From: Triplophysa rosa
Lineage: Eukaryota; Chordata; Actinopteri; Cypriniformes; Nemacheilidae
Reading direction: 5' to 3'
Assembly: GCF_024868665.1 (NCBI RefSeq)
Contig: NC_079897.1
Coordinates: 5,934,912 to 5,998,911 of the forward strand
DNA: 64,000 bases
Part shown: positions 13,301 through 25,300 of the stretch, in pieces
Position numbering within the stretch: position 1 is the stretch's first letter
How the letters are laid out: every line of letters begins with the position of its first letter
The notes under the pieces: model-generated
Database searches by the model: none
What the model saw: the letters and a program-made list of their open reading frames with translations, nothing else
What the model was told of the DNA's origin: nothing
Program-made: the position numbers and the translations under genes

Positions 13301-16300
13301 GTTTTTTCAGGGGCAGATGATGATAAACTTAAAGGTGCAATTTTTCTTGATTTGACAAAAGCTTTTGACCTAGTAGATCATTATTTGTTATTAGACAAAC
13401 TGTATGCGATTGGTTTAACTAAAAATGCAGTTTTGTGGTTTAACTCATATTTGCATAATAGAAAGCAATGTGTTGTTTTAAATGGGAATAAGTCTGATTT
13501 TTTGATCCAACAAAGAGGTGTACCACAAGGTTCAATATTGGGATCACTCCTTTTTTCTATTTATGTTAATGATTTGCCATTAGTTCTTAGAAATTGTCAA
13601 GTACAACTTTATGCTGATGATACTGTCATATATGTATCTAATTCTGATTCATTACAAATTCAGTCATTTCTTCAGTCTGATTTTAATATTTTACAAGTGT
13701 AACGGAGGCCAGCTAGTGAAGAGCTGTGCAGTGTGTAAACCTCACTCCCCGACCAACAGAGACGCTCTAGCGACAGACGCTAGCGACTGCGGTCCTTAGC
13801 CTCCTCGTTAGAGCGCCCGTCTCCCATCCGGACCGACGCCGGTTCAAGGCCCGCGCAGAGCGGTGCGAGTAGTACCGGTTACATTGGTGCCGTGACCCGG
13901 ATGGGAGTGAGGTTTAGGGGGGTGAGTGTAACGAAGGCCAGCTAGTGTAAAGCTGTGCAGTGTGTAAACCTCACTCCCCGACCAACAGAGACGCTCTAGC
14001 GACAGACGCTAGAGACTGCGGTCTTTAGCCTCCTCGTTAGAGCGCCCGTCTCCCATCCGGACCGAGGCCCGTGCAGAGCAGGGCGAGTAGTACCGGTTAC
14101 ACAAGATTGGTTTAAGGATAATAAATTGGTGCTTAATAAAAATAAATATTGCATTATGATTGGTTCTAGACAGAAACTGAAATCTATGAATAATTCTTGT
14201 GGCATTGTATATAAAGATGGTACTCTACTACATAAAGTGGATACTAACAAATATCTTGGTTTATGGCTAGATTCTGAACTTTCCTTTAAAACTCATATTA
14301 ATTATGTTTTACATAAGGTTAATTTTGGTATTAGTACTTTATATCGATCCCGAAATTGCTTTTCATATAGTGTTCGTAAAAAACTTGTTTCTCAACTTAT
14401 ACTGCCTATTATAGACTATTGTGATCAATATTGTTTATCAAACTCATCGAAATCTGAACTTGCTTCACTTACTACAGTATATAATAGACTTTGCAGACTT
14501 GTTTTGGTTTGTCCTTTTTCTACTCATCACTGTATAGTGTATGATACACTCCAGTGGCAACCTTTGCAGATAAGGCGACACATTCATTGGCTTTATTTTA
14601 TTTTTAAGTGTATTTATTTTAATTACCCTGTTTATTTACAACAATATTTTGTACCTTATTTTTCAAATTATGAAATTATCCCAATAAATAAATAACATGT
14701 CTAAAAACACACTGAAACGGATTAGATTATAGCATAAGATATAACTGTGTATATACTCCATTTTATTAGCATGGAAGAATTCAATAGACTGCAGATCTAT
14801 CATCACAGGTAATGAAATTACTTTTAATTTTTCTGTAAAATTTGTATTCAATGTATAGTTTTAAAAGGCTTATTAAGCTCTTTGTATTAAGCTTATAAGT
14901 AAACTACTTACTTATTAAGCCCGATTAAAGAGTGAATGTTTTCTCTCCTTCTCGATTTATGAAAACTTTTTAAGACTCAATGTTGATTTTGGACTTTATA
15001 GCTGATGTTAAACAATATTTGTTAACAAAGTCTAGTCACACCATGTCATAGTCTTTTTAAATACATTACCTTATATTACAATAAATACTTTATATTAAAT
15101 TTACATGTTTAGGCAGGCTTTTATGTCGTTTTGATTTCTGTTTGTTGCTTAGACTGTACTGGCCTTTACTGTTTAATGTTTTACTGACTTTGCAAGGTGG
15201 CATGAAAGGTCTTAAAAAACATTTACATTTATGAATTATAGTGCTATAGAATGGATTGTGCATCAGTGCGATGTTGTGTTGTTATCTTGCGAGCTGGGTT
15301 TTGTAGGCCGCTCCTACTGAAGGAGTCCAGGGCCACATTTTACTCCCAGTCCGCCCCTGGCTGAAATGCAAATAAACACAAACAGAAATGTCACAAACAG
15401 CCTTATTCTTACCAGATGTCTGATTTGGAGTCATAGCCTTTATGGCTGAGGGCTTCAGGGCTCATGTAGTATGGTGTCCCTGTAAAGGTAGTCGCCAGGT
15501 CACATGATCCCACCAGCAGACAGGAGACGCCAAAGTCACCTGTAAAGAAGGTTTAATAAAGGTTTAGCATAAATACATCTGAACTGAACTACATGTTTAT
15601 AAGGTTGATGTGCAAAATTATATGAAACTGAGATTTAGCTTAAAGCACAATCTGAAGGGGTTTTCACACTGGCAACAAAATTGGCCTGTAGTCATTTATT
15701 TTCAAAGCAGTTAACTTTATGCAAATGAGCAACGAAGCAGCAACCAGCAATGGGAATACAAATAGAGATCGCCATTCAATCAATGACAATGCGAATGCCC
15801 CTTAAGGTGCAAATGAACATGCACACAACACAAATGCACACATTAAAATGTTCTATAAGTTATATGTTTTTTTTTTACAAATTATTTAAGTTATTTAAGT
15901 TTTTTTAAGTTATTCTGATGCAAAATTATTTTTACTTGTAAGATATTGACTATTTCTGCTTTAAATTATAAGTTATTTATTTTAAAAAGGAGAAAAGAAA
16001 TGATTGTCTTAAACCTTTGCAAAGAACAGATTTTTATTTTTGTTCAACTGGGTAATGATCCTCTTTCTTTGTAAAAGTTTCTCTTAACTGTCATCAAACA
16101 GGGCCCATTTTACTGTACGTGAAGCATTTGGGTTTTGGTTTCATTAAAAGTCCTTTTTGAAGCATTGCCGAAACAACATCAAACAAACATCAAGCATCCC
16201 TTGGGCTGACAAAGCAGAGCTTACCTATTTTAACAATGTTGTTCCTTAGAAATATATTTTTGGTCTTCAGATCTCTATGAAGTATTCTCCTGATTATGAA

Positions 16301-19300
16301 GACAAACTAGAATCAATGAGTCAGTAAGGAGCAATGAATAAATGTTTTATTCTGTCATCGGTACATTTGTCTCATAAAGCGCAAACCTTTGTAAAAGGGC
16401 GAGCTATGAAACAGACTTAAAACAAATAATTTTCAAAGCAAAAACAGAAAATGGGTCAGTTATGAATTATTCATGTGAAACAAAGAGAGACTGTGTTCTC
16501 AGCTCACCTCTGATGTATGTAATGTACTCCCAACAGCATCTGACTGAACCATTCACAGACCTGAGGCTCAGACAATGTTCTGCCTGTGTTTTTCAACTCT
16601 TCCAACTTACAGTCCAAATCTCTGTCCTGAGGAATGAAAAGAAATAAAAGAGAGAGAGGGAGAGAGAGAGAAAGGCACAGAGGAAATGAAAATCTCTTCT
16701 CCATGAAGCACCGGGACCCTACACTAGCAACGAAAATTGTAAGAAAACAAACAGTCTGGGGGGATTCATTAAGAACGAATTAAACAGTTTATTTGCAAAC
16801 TTCATCTGTGTTGTTTTATTGTCTGATTCACTAAAGAAATTATACAAATTAAGTAAAGGCCCAAAATTAGTACTGAATCCAATTTTGCGTGCTGCAATTT
16901 TCCATCCTTCAGGCTGATTTTGATTGGTAGGTTACAGAGTATGACCTGTGACATGGCAAGCATTGCTCCAACACTGCATACCAGGCACCTGAATCCACTC
17001 TTTAAAATGCAAAAAAAACTGCACAATCAACTACAATGCATTTAAATCCATTGAGCACCAAAACACAGTGTGCAACAGTGACCTTCCCTCATTGTTGCCA
17101 AAAACACACCATTCAAATCTTTAAATAGTAATTCAAAATTTTCATTTAATCTGTATTTCTAGATGTATTGTGATAAAAATCGAGGTTATCACATAAAAAA
17201 TAATTTTTAACTTTTCCTAAATACATGTACAAATATGAATATGAACTTGTATATACTTTTCGGAAAAAATACTGAGGATCTTTTCTGTTATTTTAACCTG
17301 TTTCTCCAGTTTGCAAATAACTGCAAATAGAAACAATATTTTTGTTTGAAATTTGGGGAAATGTTTTTAGTAGTTTACAGAATGAAACAAAAATTATATT
17401 TTTACCTAAACACATACCTATTCATAGTAAATTCAGAAAAACTGAAAATATTTTTGAGATTGGTCTCTTAATTTTTTCCACGGCTGTACAGTATATAAAG
17501 TCTCCCTGATTTCTTTGCATTGATGAAATGTGAAGTATTCTTGAAGAATATGAGTCTGTGGCCACCTATTTGCATTTTAGACTAAATCACATTTCCCTCC
17601 TCTTACACACATTAGCAATGCAAGTCACGATGCCCACAGTCCTCTGTGAGTCCTGTAGCAAGAGTGAAAAACACAATGAGAAAGAAAGAGACTATTACTA
17701 AACACAACATTCACTATATAGATTTCAATTAATCATTTTAAGAAGGTCTCCAAAAATGAAAAGAGTGATTTATTCACTATTACTATTATTTACACAAGAT
17801 TTGAAATGAGGTGAAAAAGATGGGTTTGTAACAACATTGTTGCACGGTTAAGTAAATTAGTACAGAATTTTCATTGTAATATTTCTTTGACAACATGTCC
17901 CCATAACCTGTCAGCTAACCCCAAAACCGTAGCGTTTAAATGCTTTATAATGCTGTATAATACATAACTTTATCAAACGTTACATTATGCTAAAGAAGCG
18001 CTGACCTAGTTTCTCAATTTACATCCTGCACCATGTTCTAGAGAAATTGCACTACTGTGCATGCACATCTAAGAGAGATTTACATTTATATAACGCTTTA
18101 ATAATGGTCTTGCACTCTATAGAGACAAACAAATTAAACAAGATGAAATAAACTATAAACAACAAAAAACGAACATTGAACAACAATGTTGTAAAACTTT
18201 TTAAATATAATTATAAACACTACATACATGCAATTACATACATGGACACCATACAGTGTCAACATACCGCCAACTCCCAGTTCACCCCCAGTGGCTAATG
18301 AATAACAACAGAACTTATGATTGAATCATATGAACATTCAGCATATTTACGGATCCCCCTGCTTTTCCTTGTTTGAACAAAGCAATCATCAATCACACTA
18401 ATGAGACGACTGATGCTCAGCTCAATCTGAATGCCAAGTCGAACTCAGCACCCCACATTTCAATAACAACAGACATTCGTCAATGTCCCAGAGATAGAGT
18501 TCCATTAAGTTCCATCATTAATGCAATGACAGAAAATCTTAAGAATCAGCTTATTACCATATGTGGGCGTTTTATGAGCTCACCAGTTAATTTCAAGTGT
18601 ATTTGGATAAGCCCTCGTGCACGGGCCCACGGGAAGCATTTTCTGCCGTTTTTCTTAAATTTAGGAAGCCTCATTGCTCGCCCGAGCAATGGTGGCCTCA
18701 CGTTAAGAATGTAATCGGGATGTTTGATGGCCTATTAACAGCACCCTTAAGCATTAATCTATAGTTATGACCATCATTACTCAAAAAAAGCCTCATCGAC
18801 TGCTCTCGCCAGTGCTTTTCATGAGTGCTGAGGTTTAACTGTACAACAAACGCTGGAATGAGCATCGCAGCATAAACAGAAGTAATAAAAAGCTTCCCTG
18901 TAGGCTAGTTGCATCTCCAATTCACTCGTTCCAGATGTAAATGTTTTCATTTATCAAAATCTCACATGCTAAATGAAACTTGCATGTGTATGAACCTGGG
19001 GCATCAAATCAAATCAAATGACTTTCCTGTCACTACACCATATTAACGTGCATAACATATGAGTAGTCTTGGGTGGTCCACCAACACCATGGTATAGGAC
19101 AATATACATGCAGAACACACAATACAGTCATTACAAACAGAATACACATGAAAAACAATAATGCACGAATTATAAAAGCACAAACATTTCACTGGAGGGC
19201 CACTGAGATGGGACTTTATTGGTCCAGCTTTGAGAGCGAGAACGAGCCTGGAGAAGACAAATGATCCGAGTGTGTCATTGGAGAGATACAGTAAGAAAGC

Positions 19301-22300
19301 AAAGCTCAGCAGTTACTGCGAAACCTCTCAAGTGCAAAGCGCTTCTAGGGTAATCACATCACTTCCTTTACATAAATGATTCCCATCCACACCTGTATTT
19401 AGTAAAAAGATGGTGTCTTCTGGTGGGTCTGGCTTCAAATTTTCTGGTCTGCGAGTCTGTGGCTACAGATTTTCAGCACAGGGAAATTACATTTTTCCAA
19501 AAGAGTGGGAGGTAATGAGACAGGCAGTGAGTCATGTAGAGAAAATGTGTCATTCATTTAGAATGTAACATATCCGTGTGACTATATCAAAGAAAATATT
19601 TTAACAAATACTTGCATGGTGATTTGTCTGATAATTAGTAAATACACGCGGTCAGCTTCATATTGGCATCAATTATGCTTTAAAAAAATCTTAAACATAT
19701 TTAAAGCGACTTTTTGCCCAAAAAAGAAAATTATTTTATCATTTACTCACCCCCATATCATTACAAATCTGTATGACTTCCTCTGCAGAAAACAAGATCT
19801 TTTGAAAAACCAAACAACATTGGCCCTCATTGACTTCCACTGTATGGACACAAAAGCACTGAGACATTTTTCAAATTATCTTCTTTTGTGGAACACAAAA
19901 GAAAGAGCCTTATATAGGGTTTGAGTGACATGATGGTGATTAAATAAGGAAATAATTTTTATTTTGGTGTAAATTATTCCAGCATTTTTTTTACTGTTTT
20001 ATAAGATCCAACCAATAATTATTGTCCAATGGATGCGAATAGAAGAAATCTGAGTGTTGTTTACCATTTACCACAGAAGACACCTGCACTACTCAAAGAT
20101 CAATGAGTCTCTGCTTCATTATAGCAAGTGTGTGTCAAATGCAACTCAACCCATGTGGGCCGATTCAACAAACACGCAAAGAGATGAAAGAGAAATGGTT
20201 GAAGCTGGAAGCAGACACATGCTTTAATGCTATTCTCAAGCTTTCTTCTGCTTTATTTCAGTTCTGTAGATCAGAGCAAACTTTGACTCATTGACAACAT
20301 GAAACATCAGTCACAGGCCCTTTTCCTCCCCCCAGGCCTCTGGGAGAATGAAACTCAAATCATGTGCTCAGATTAAGGAAGATTCCTCTTGTTTTGTTTA
20401 GAAATGAAGAGCGGCATCTACACACGGCATGCAGTAATCCATGCCGTGGAGAGAGTAATCAAAACAGCATTAACATTAGAGCTTTATTTTATTTTTAAAT
20501 ATAATACAGTGCGTTTTATTATTGAACAACTTGGAGCAGACAGTTAAAATTCTTCTATTATTATTTTTCTTTCGTAGCTGTTCTAATCAGAAGGCACACT
20601 TCTTAAAGGGATAGTTCACCCAAAATGAAAATTTTTTCATCATTTACTCGCCTTCGTGTCATTCCAAACCTGTATGACTTTCTTCTGCAGAATACAAAAG
20701 AAGATATTTTGAAGAATGTTGGTAGTCCAACAACATTGGTCCCATTACTTTCCATTGTACGAACACAAAACCAATGAGGCATTTCTTAAAATACCTTCTT
20801 TTGTGAATGCACAGAAGAAAAAAAGAGTCATATACAGGTTATATACAACATTAGAGTACATAAATGATGACAAAAGTATAATTTTGGGGGTTGTTTTAGG
20901 CAGGAGACTATTACCAGTGCATTCTCATTGTTGTCTTCAGTAGAAGAAACAATTAAGGCATTACTGAGATATCTTTTGTGATTGTTATTTCCTGTTGGGG
21001 AAATCCATTAAAAGCACTAAGAATATAGAACAAGTGTACCACAAAATGTAATAATCACCCAGCGAGCTTTGAAAGCAAAGGCTGGAGATAACATGAGACC
21101 AGTCTGACCTGCAGATACGTCTTCATAAGAAAAGAAATACGAAAAGATCAGATGATGAGACTGACATTGGAGTGGCGGAGATGAGCTCGACCTCTCTGTG
21201 AGGTCAACATGCTTTGGGCGTTTTGGATCTGTCCGTCCCAACAGAAAAGGTGCAGCAAATATAATGAACCAGTCAATGTCAGTGGGATTGATGGAAGGCT
21301 GGTTAGGGAGGGGGTTTAGAGGAACTAAATCGGATATCCAATATGGATGGATCTTGTAAGTAATAAGCCACAGCAGGTCAAATTTGCGGCTCATAAAATC
21401 AGCAATATTTAGTGACAGCATCAGATCACAACAGACCAGCAAAACCAAATAGGTGAGCTATCAGGACTACAAGCGACAACAGAAAATGATACAGGTGTTT
21501 CTGATGATTACCTCACAATACTCAGTGATGATGCAAAAGACGTCTCTCTCCAGAAAACTTGTGTAGAACTTCAGGATGGCAGGATGGTTCAGCTGAGAGA
21601 GAAGCTGAGCTTCTTGAGTGGCCTGGACTGTCTCGTTGGGTTTTAAATCTCCAACAGGAATCTCCTTCAGTACTTTCCTGCACAGTAAAACATATTAAAG
21701 CATATTAATCTTGCTAAGCAAAGCATTGATCTATCAACTCCAGCAAAATAGTACTACATATCACTATTTATATTAGAAAATATTAAAAATGTTAAAAGAT
21801 ATTTTGGGAAACCATTTGACCAAGGATGTGTTCTGAACATTTGGATGACTGTTTTTAATTTGTTTGTTTAATAAATCACTTAAACCTCTCCTTGAAATAC
21901 TCTTCATTTATATTTTAAAATATAAAACTTTTGCATGAGTGTGTTTGGTTACCCATTAAATGCGTCATATTAGATTTTTTATATTAAATTATACAAATAT
22001 TAAAAATATATATATTATAAAAAATATACAAATATTTTTATAAATAACAAATCAAATCTGCAAGGAAAAGAGATCAGTTCAGTTTTTAGGGCTTAAATTA
22101 AACTACATCTTGAATTCAATTTTAAAGGTCTTGCTTAAACATTGCTGGATATGACTCAGATATCTAGTTCAACACAAGTTTATGGGATTTTCCCCCCTGT
22201 TTGGTTTATTCAAATCCATAAATACAAATGAGATCAATCGTAACAAATGTGAGCAATAAGAAGCACTACTTATTAACACAGAATGGACACAGGCTGTAGG

Positions 22301-25300
22301 AATGGACACATTCTACTGTTTTGCCCTTAGGAGCACCAAAACCAACCTGCTCATCTCACTGCTTGTTCAAACTTTAATTTCCCACAACCTCTCCTCAATT
22401 TCCTATTGCCTGGGCCCTGTCACCTCTCCTCATATACACTGTGTTTATATAAGTGTCACGATCCTCAATTACCAGCTGTAGTGTGGGCCTAAAAATGTCA
22501 TTTAGAGAAGGACAGATTGTTTTCTCTGACCTTTTCAAGCTGTGATGGGAAAGCCAGGGCCACACTGTAAATTTAGTCTGTCATTAGCTTGCAAATTGCG
22601 AAGGGTCATTGTAATTTTTCCGCTTTAGTGTTAAAATGATTGAAGGAATGCATCGATCAGAAGAATGTTGTTTGAACTTTGTGATCTTCTAAAATGAGAA
22701 AAAAAATCGAGCTTTTTTGCTTAGAAGTTGCCGTTTTGTAGCTATGAAGACATAATGGAGGTTTCTAAGTATATTAACTTTTTCAATTTTAACTTCTTTG
22801 TTCTGATGAAGACAGAGAAAGATATTTCGAAGAATGCTTGTAACCAAAAAGGTCTTGGCCAACATTGACTACCATAGTAGAAAAAATTACAATGGTAGTC
22901 AAAAGTGCCCCAGAACTGTTTGCTTTCCTACATTCTTCAAAATATCTTCTTTTGTGTTTAACAGAGCAAAGAAATTTAAACAGATTTGGAACAATTTGAG
23001 GGTAAAATGATGTAAATGAGTAAATGATGGTAGATTTTTCAATTTTAGGTGAATTGTTCTTTTAAGAGATATCACTTGTGATTTTTCTGATAGTGTGTTT
23101 AAATGAAGGATCCTTGTGCATGGCCAGGCTAAGAAAATCCATCTGAATAAAAACAATAAGCATAAATTATCCCGTCATTATTAAATTCCAAAACTGATGG
23201 CTTTGAATAATGCAACACTTGTCATCATTAGCAATTTCTCCAAACTAAGAATGCTCTATATAATAATTGAAGTGATTCTTTTGAGAATCAATTTTCCTCA
23301 TGGCGACAGTAAAATACGATCACCATTTCTGCATATCAAACCTTATGCACTTTATAATTTAAGATTAAGGGACAAATGCAGATTGCCCGGATCTTCTAAT
23401 TTAATCCCTTCGGTTTTGATCAGGCAGAAAAATGCAAATGAGCATTTAACACAATGAGGGGATTTAAAACCATATTTATTTCCACCCCTTTAGGGAGTTA
23501 ATCAAATACCAACAACCGAGATTTATACAACTCACTGGCCCCGCCTCCTGGTTTTGTTTTAAATTGGTTCTTAGGTCACTGAAGAGGGACTCTCATACTT
23601 CTCCACCTCTCTACTGTGTTGTTTCCTCTTCTACTCGAAAATCATTACAGCAAAGGGAACAGTGTGAGTGCACTTCAGCAGCTCAAAGCCGGCCTTGGAT
23701 TGCTCTCATTCTTCATGTGCTCCTGAAAGCTGAGACATGGATCTAATTGGCGATCTAATGTGTTTCTTATAATGCTATAGCAAACCTTTTAACCCTTTTT
23801 AAAAATTGTGCAACAAAACATTTAGTACACAAATGTCTCTTCCCTGCAGGGAAATTATACACGGCTTCTTTATCAAACTACCAAGATGTCATGTGTCTCC
23901 AGAGGCAATGCCAGCACCAAGCTAAATATTCAGTAAATTTTATCTAATGATATAACATTATTTTTCAATGCAAACAATGCAAAATAAAAACAATGCCTCA
24001 AACGCTATGCCACTTCCCTGCTGTGCACATAAGCAGGGCAAACAGTAATGTAGCCGTTTACACTGTAGACATGTTGGATACACAGAGAACCATCACATGA
24101 GGCATGACAGGTGAGTCTGACTCTTAACGCTTTCTAATTTATAAAATCTCTTTTCCTCCGGGCCACTTCCTTTCCCCCTCATGTCTCATTAGAGATAACA
24201 TACCTTTATAATGCATTATGTCACACAACTGGAATAATGAACATTTGAGCTGATGTTGTGCAAAGCATTCGACACACTACATTATGACTTCACATTAGCA
24301 GCTTCTATCTGAATAATGGTTCAGGAGATCAAAACAACATGGTACATGCAGAGATAATTGTATCGTCCATACAGGCAGATACACACCATTTATGCCATTT
24401 ATTAGATAATGTGTTTATCCAATTTATATCATGTTAACTGCCGAATGCACTACAACCATAAATTAAAGTCTATTCACTTTTTTTCCCCGGCATCAACCTG
24501 CATGCAGTTTATTACGACAACACACTTTTAGATGCTGATCAAGTAAAAACACAATTTGATATTGTTACCTTGGTACTTTGTAAATCCCTGCACAGCACCA
24601 GAAACCTATTATTAAAGGCTTAAAACAACACTTAAGTCTATTAAAACTTTTCTCTGTGTGCTTCCAGCCTGAAACCTAAGCATTGGCTCCACCAATGGAG
24701 TAAGTTTGGGGGCAGTCGAATCGTTTAACTGGCCAATAGAAGGCAGATGGAGGGTTTGGTATCAGTAATAGCGGTGCACATAGCTGTCAAGGAGAGCGGA
24801 GTGGAAGAACCCAAATGCAGGCAGGCAGTAAGGGGTTAACAAGATATATTTATTTTACACAAAAACACGCAAAACAAAGACCCACAGTGGGGAACAAAAC
24901 ACGATAATAAATGGAGGAACAAAAACAGGCACATAAACTCACTAACCTAAAATACAAGGACTAAGGACCACACTGGAAAAACTACAATAAACTAACAGAC
25001 ACTAAACTCAAGGAACAGGAACACACAGCACTAGGCACGGAATCAAGACGAACAGGCATGAATACAATATACGGTACAATCCACAAGCACAGGACAAAGA
25101 AACAAGAGGGTATATCTGACCCTGGACAACAAAACCAGTCTTATGGGTCAATTTTTCGAAATTGAGATTTTTACATAATCTGAAAGCTGAATAAATACAC
25201 TTTCTATAGATATATGAGTTTTTAGAATAGGACAATATCTGGCTGAGATACAACTGTTTAAAACTCTGGAATCTGAGAGCGCAAAAAAATCAAAATATTG

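Larger units (their letters stand above)
12740..14697 (+). mobile_element. Non-LTR retrotransposon (CR1/L2/Rex1 group) reverse transcriptase, nested and interrupted
   Basis: The plus-strand frame shows RT motifs in order: QFWNKINSIF, LKNYRAISII, FQSGFRSNYST, DLTKAFDLVDH, GVPQGSILG, YADDTVIY, then after a 404-bp interruption DWFKDNKLVLN and NKYLGLWLDSELSF. YADD is the catalytic motif. The 5' end lacks an endonuclease and there is a stop near 12993. The 3' end has CCAATAAATAAATAAC. The interruption at 13698-14101 falls between NILQ and DWFKDN without loss of LINE sequence. Confidence 0.88.
12191..15359. mobile_element. hAT element carrying nested LINE and TRIM (3.2 kb)
   Basis: The left terminus CAGCGGTGGACTGG and the right terminus (complement CAGGGGCGGACTGG) are inverted repeats. 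The perfect 8-bp duplication GCTGAAAT flanks them (12183-12190 and 15360-15367). Own sequence is left at about 12191-12730 and 14698-15359 with no transposase ORF. It lies in the nek11 intron 50 bp from the activation-segment exon. Confidence 0.92.

Noticed and set aside
13842..13870. tRNA gene
   Set aside because: B-box-like GGTTCAAGG is present but no complete cloverleaf or acceptor stem; it is part of an LTR.
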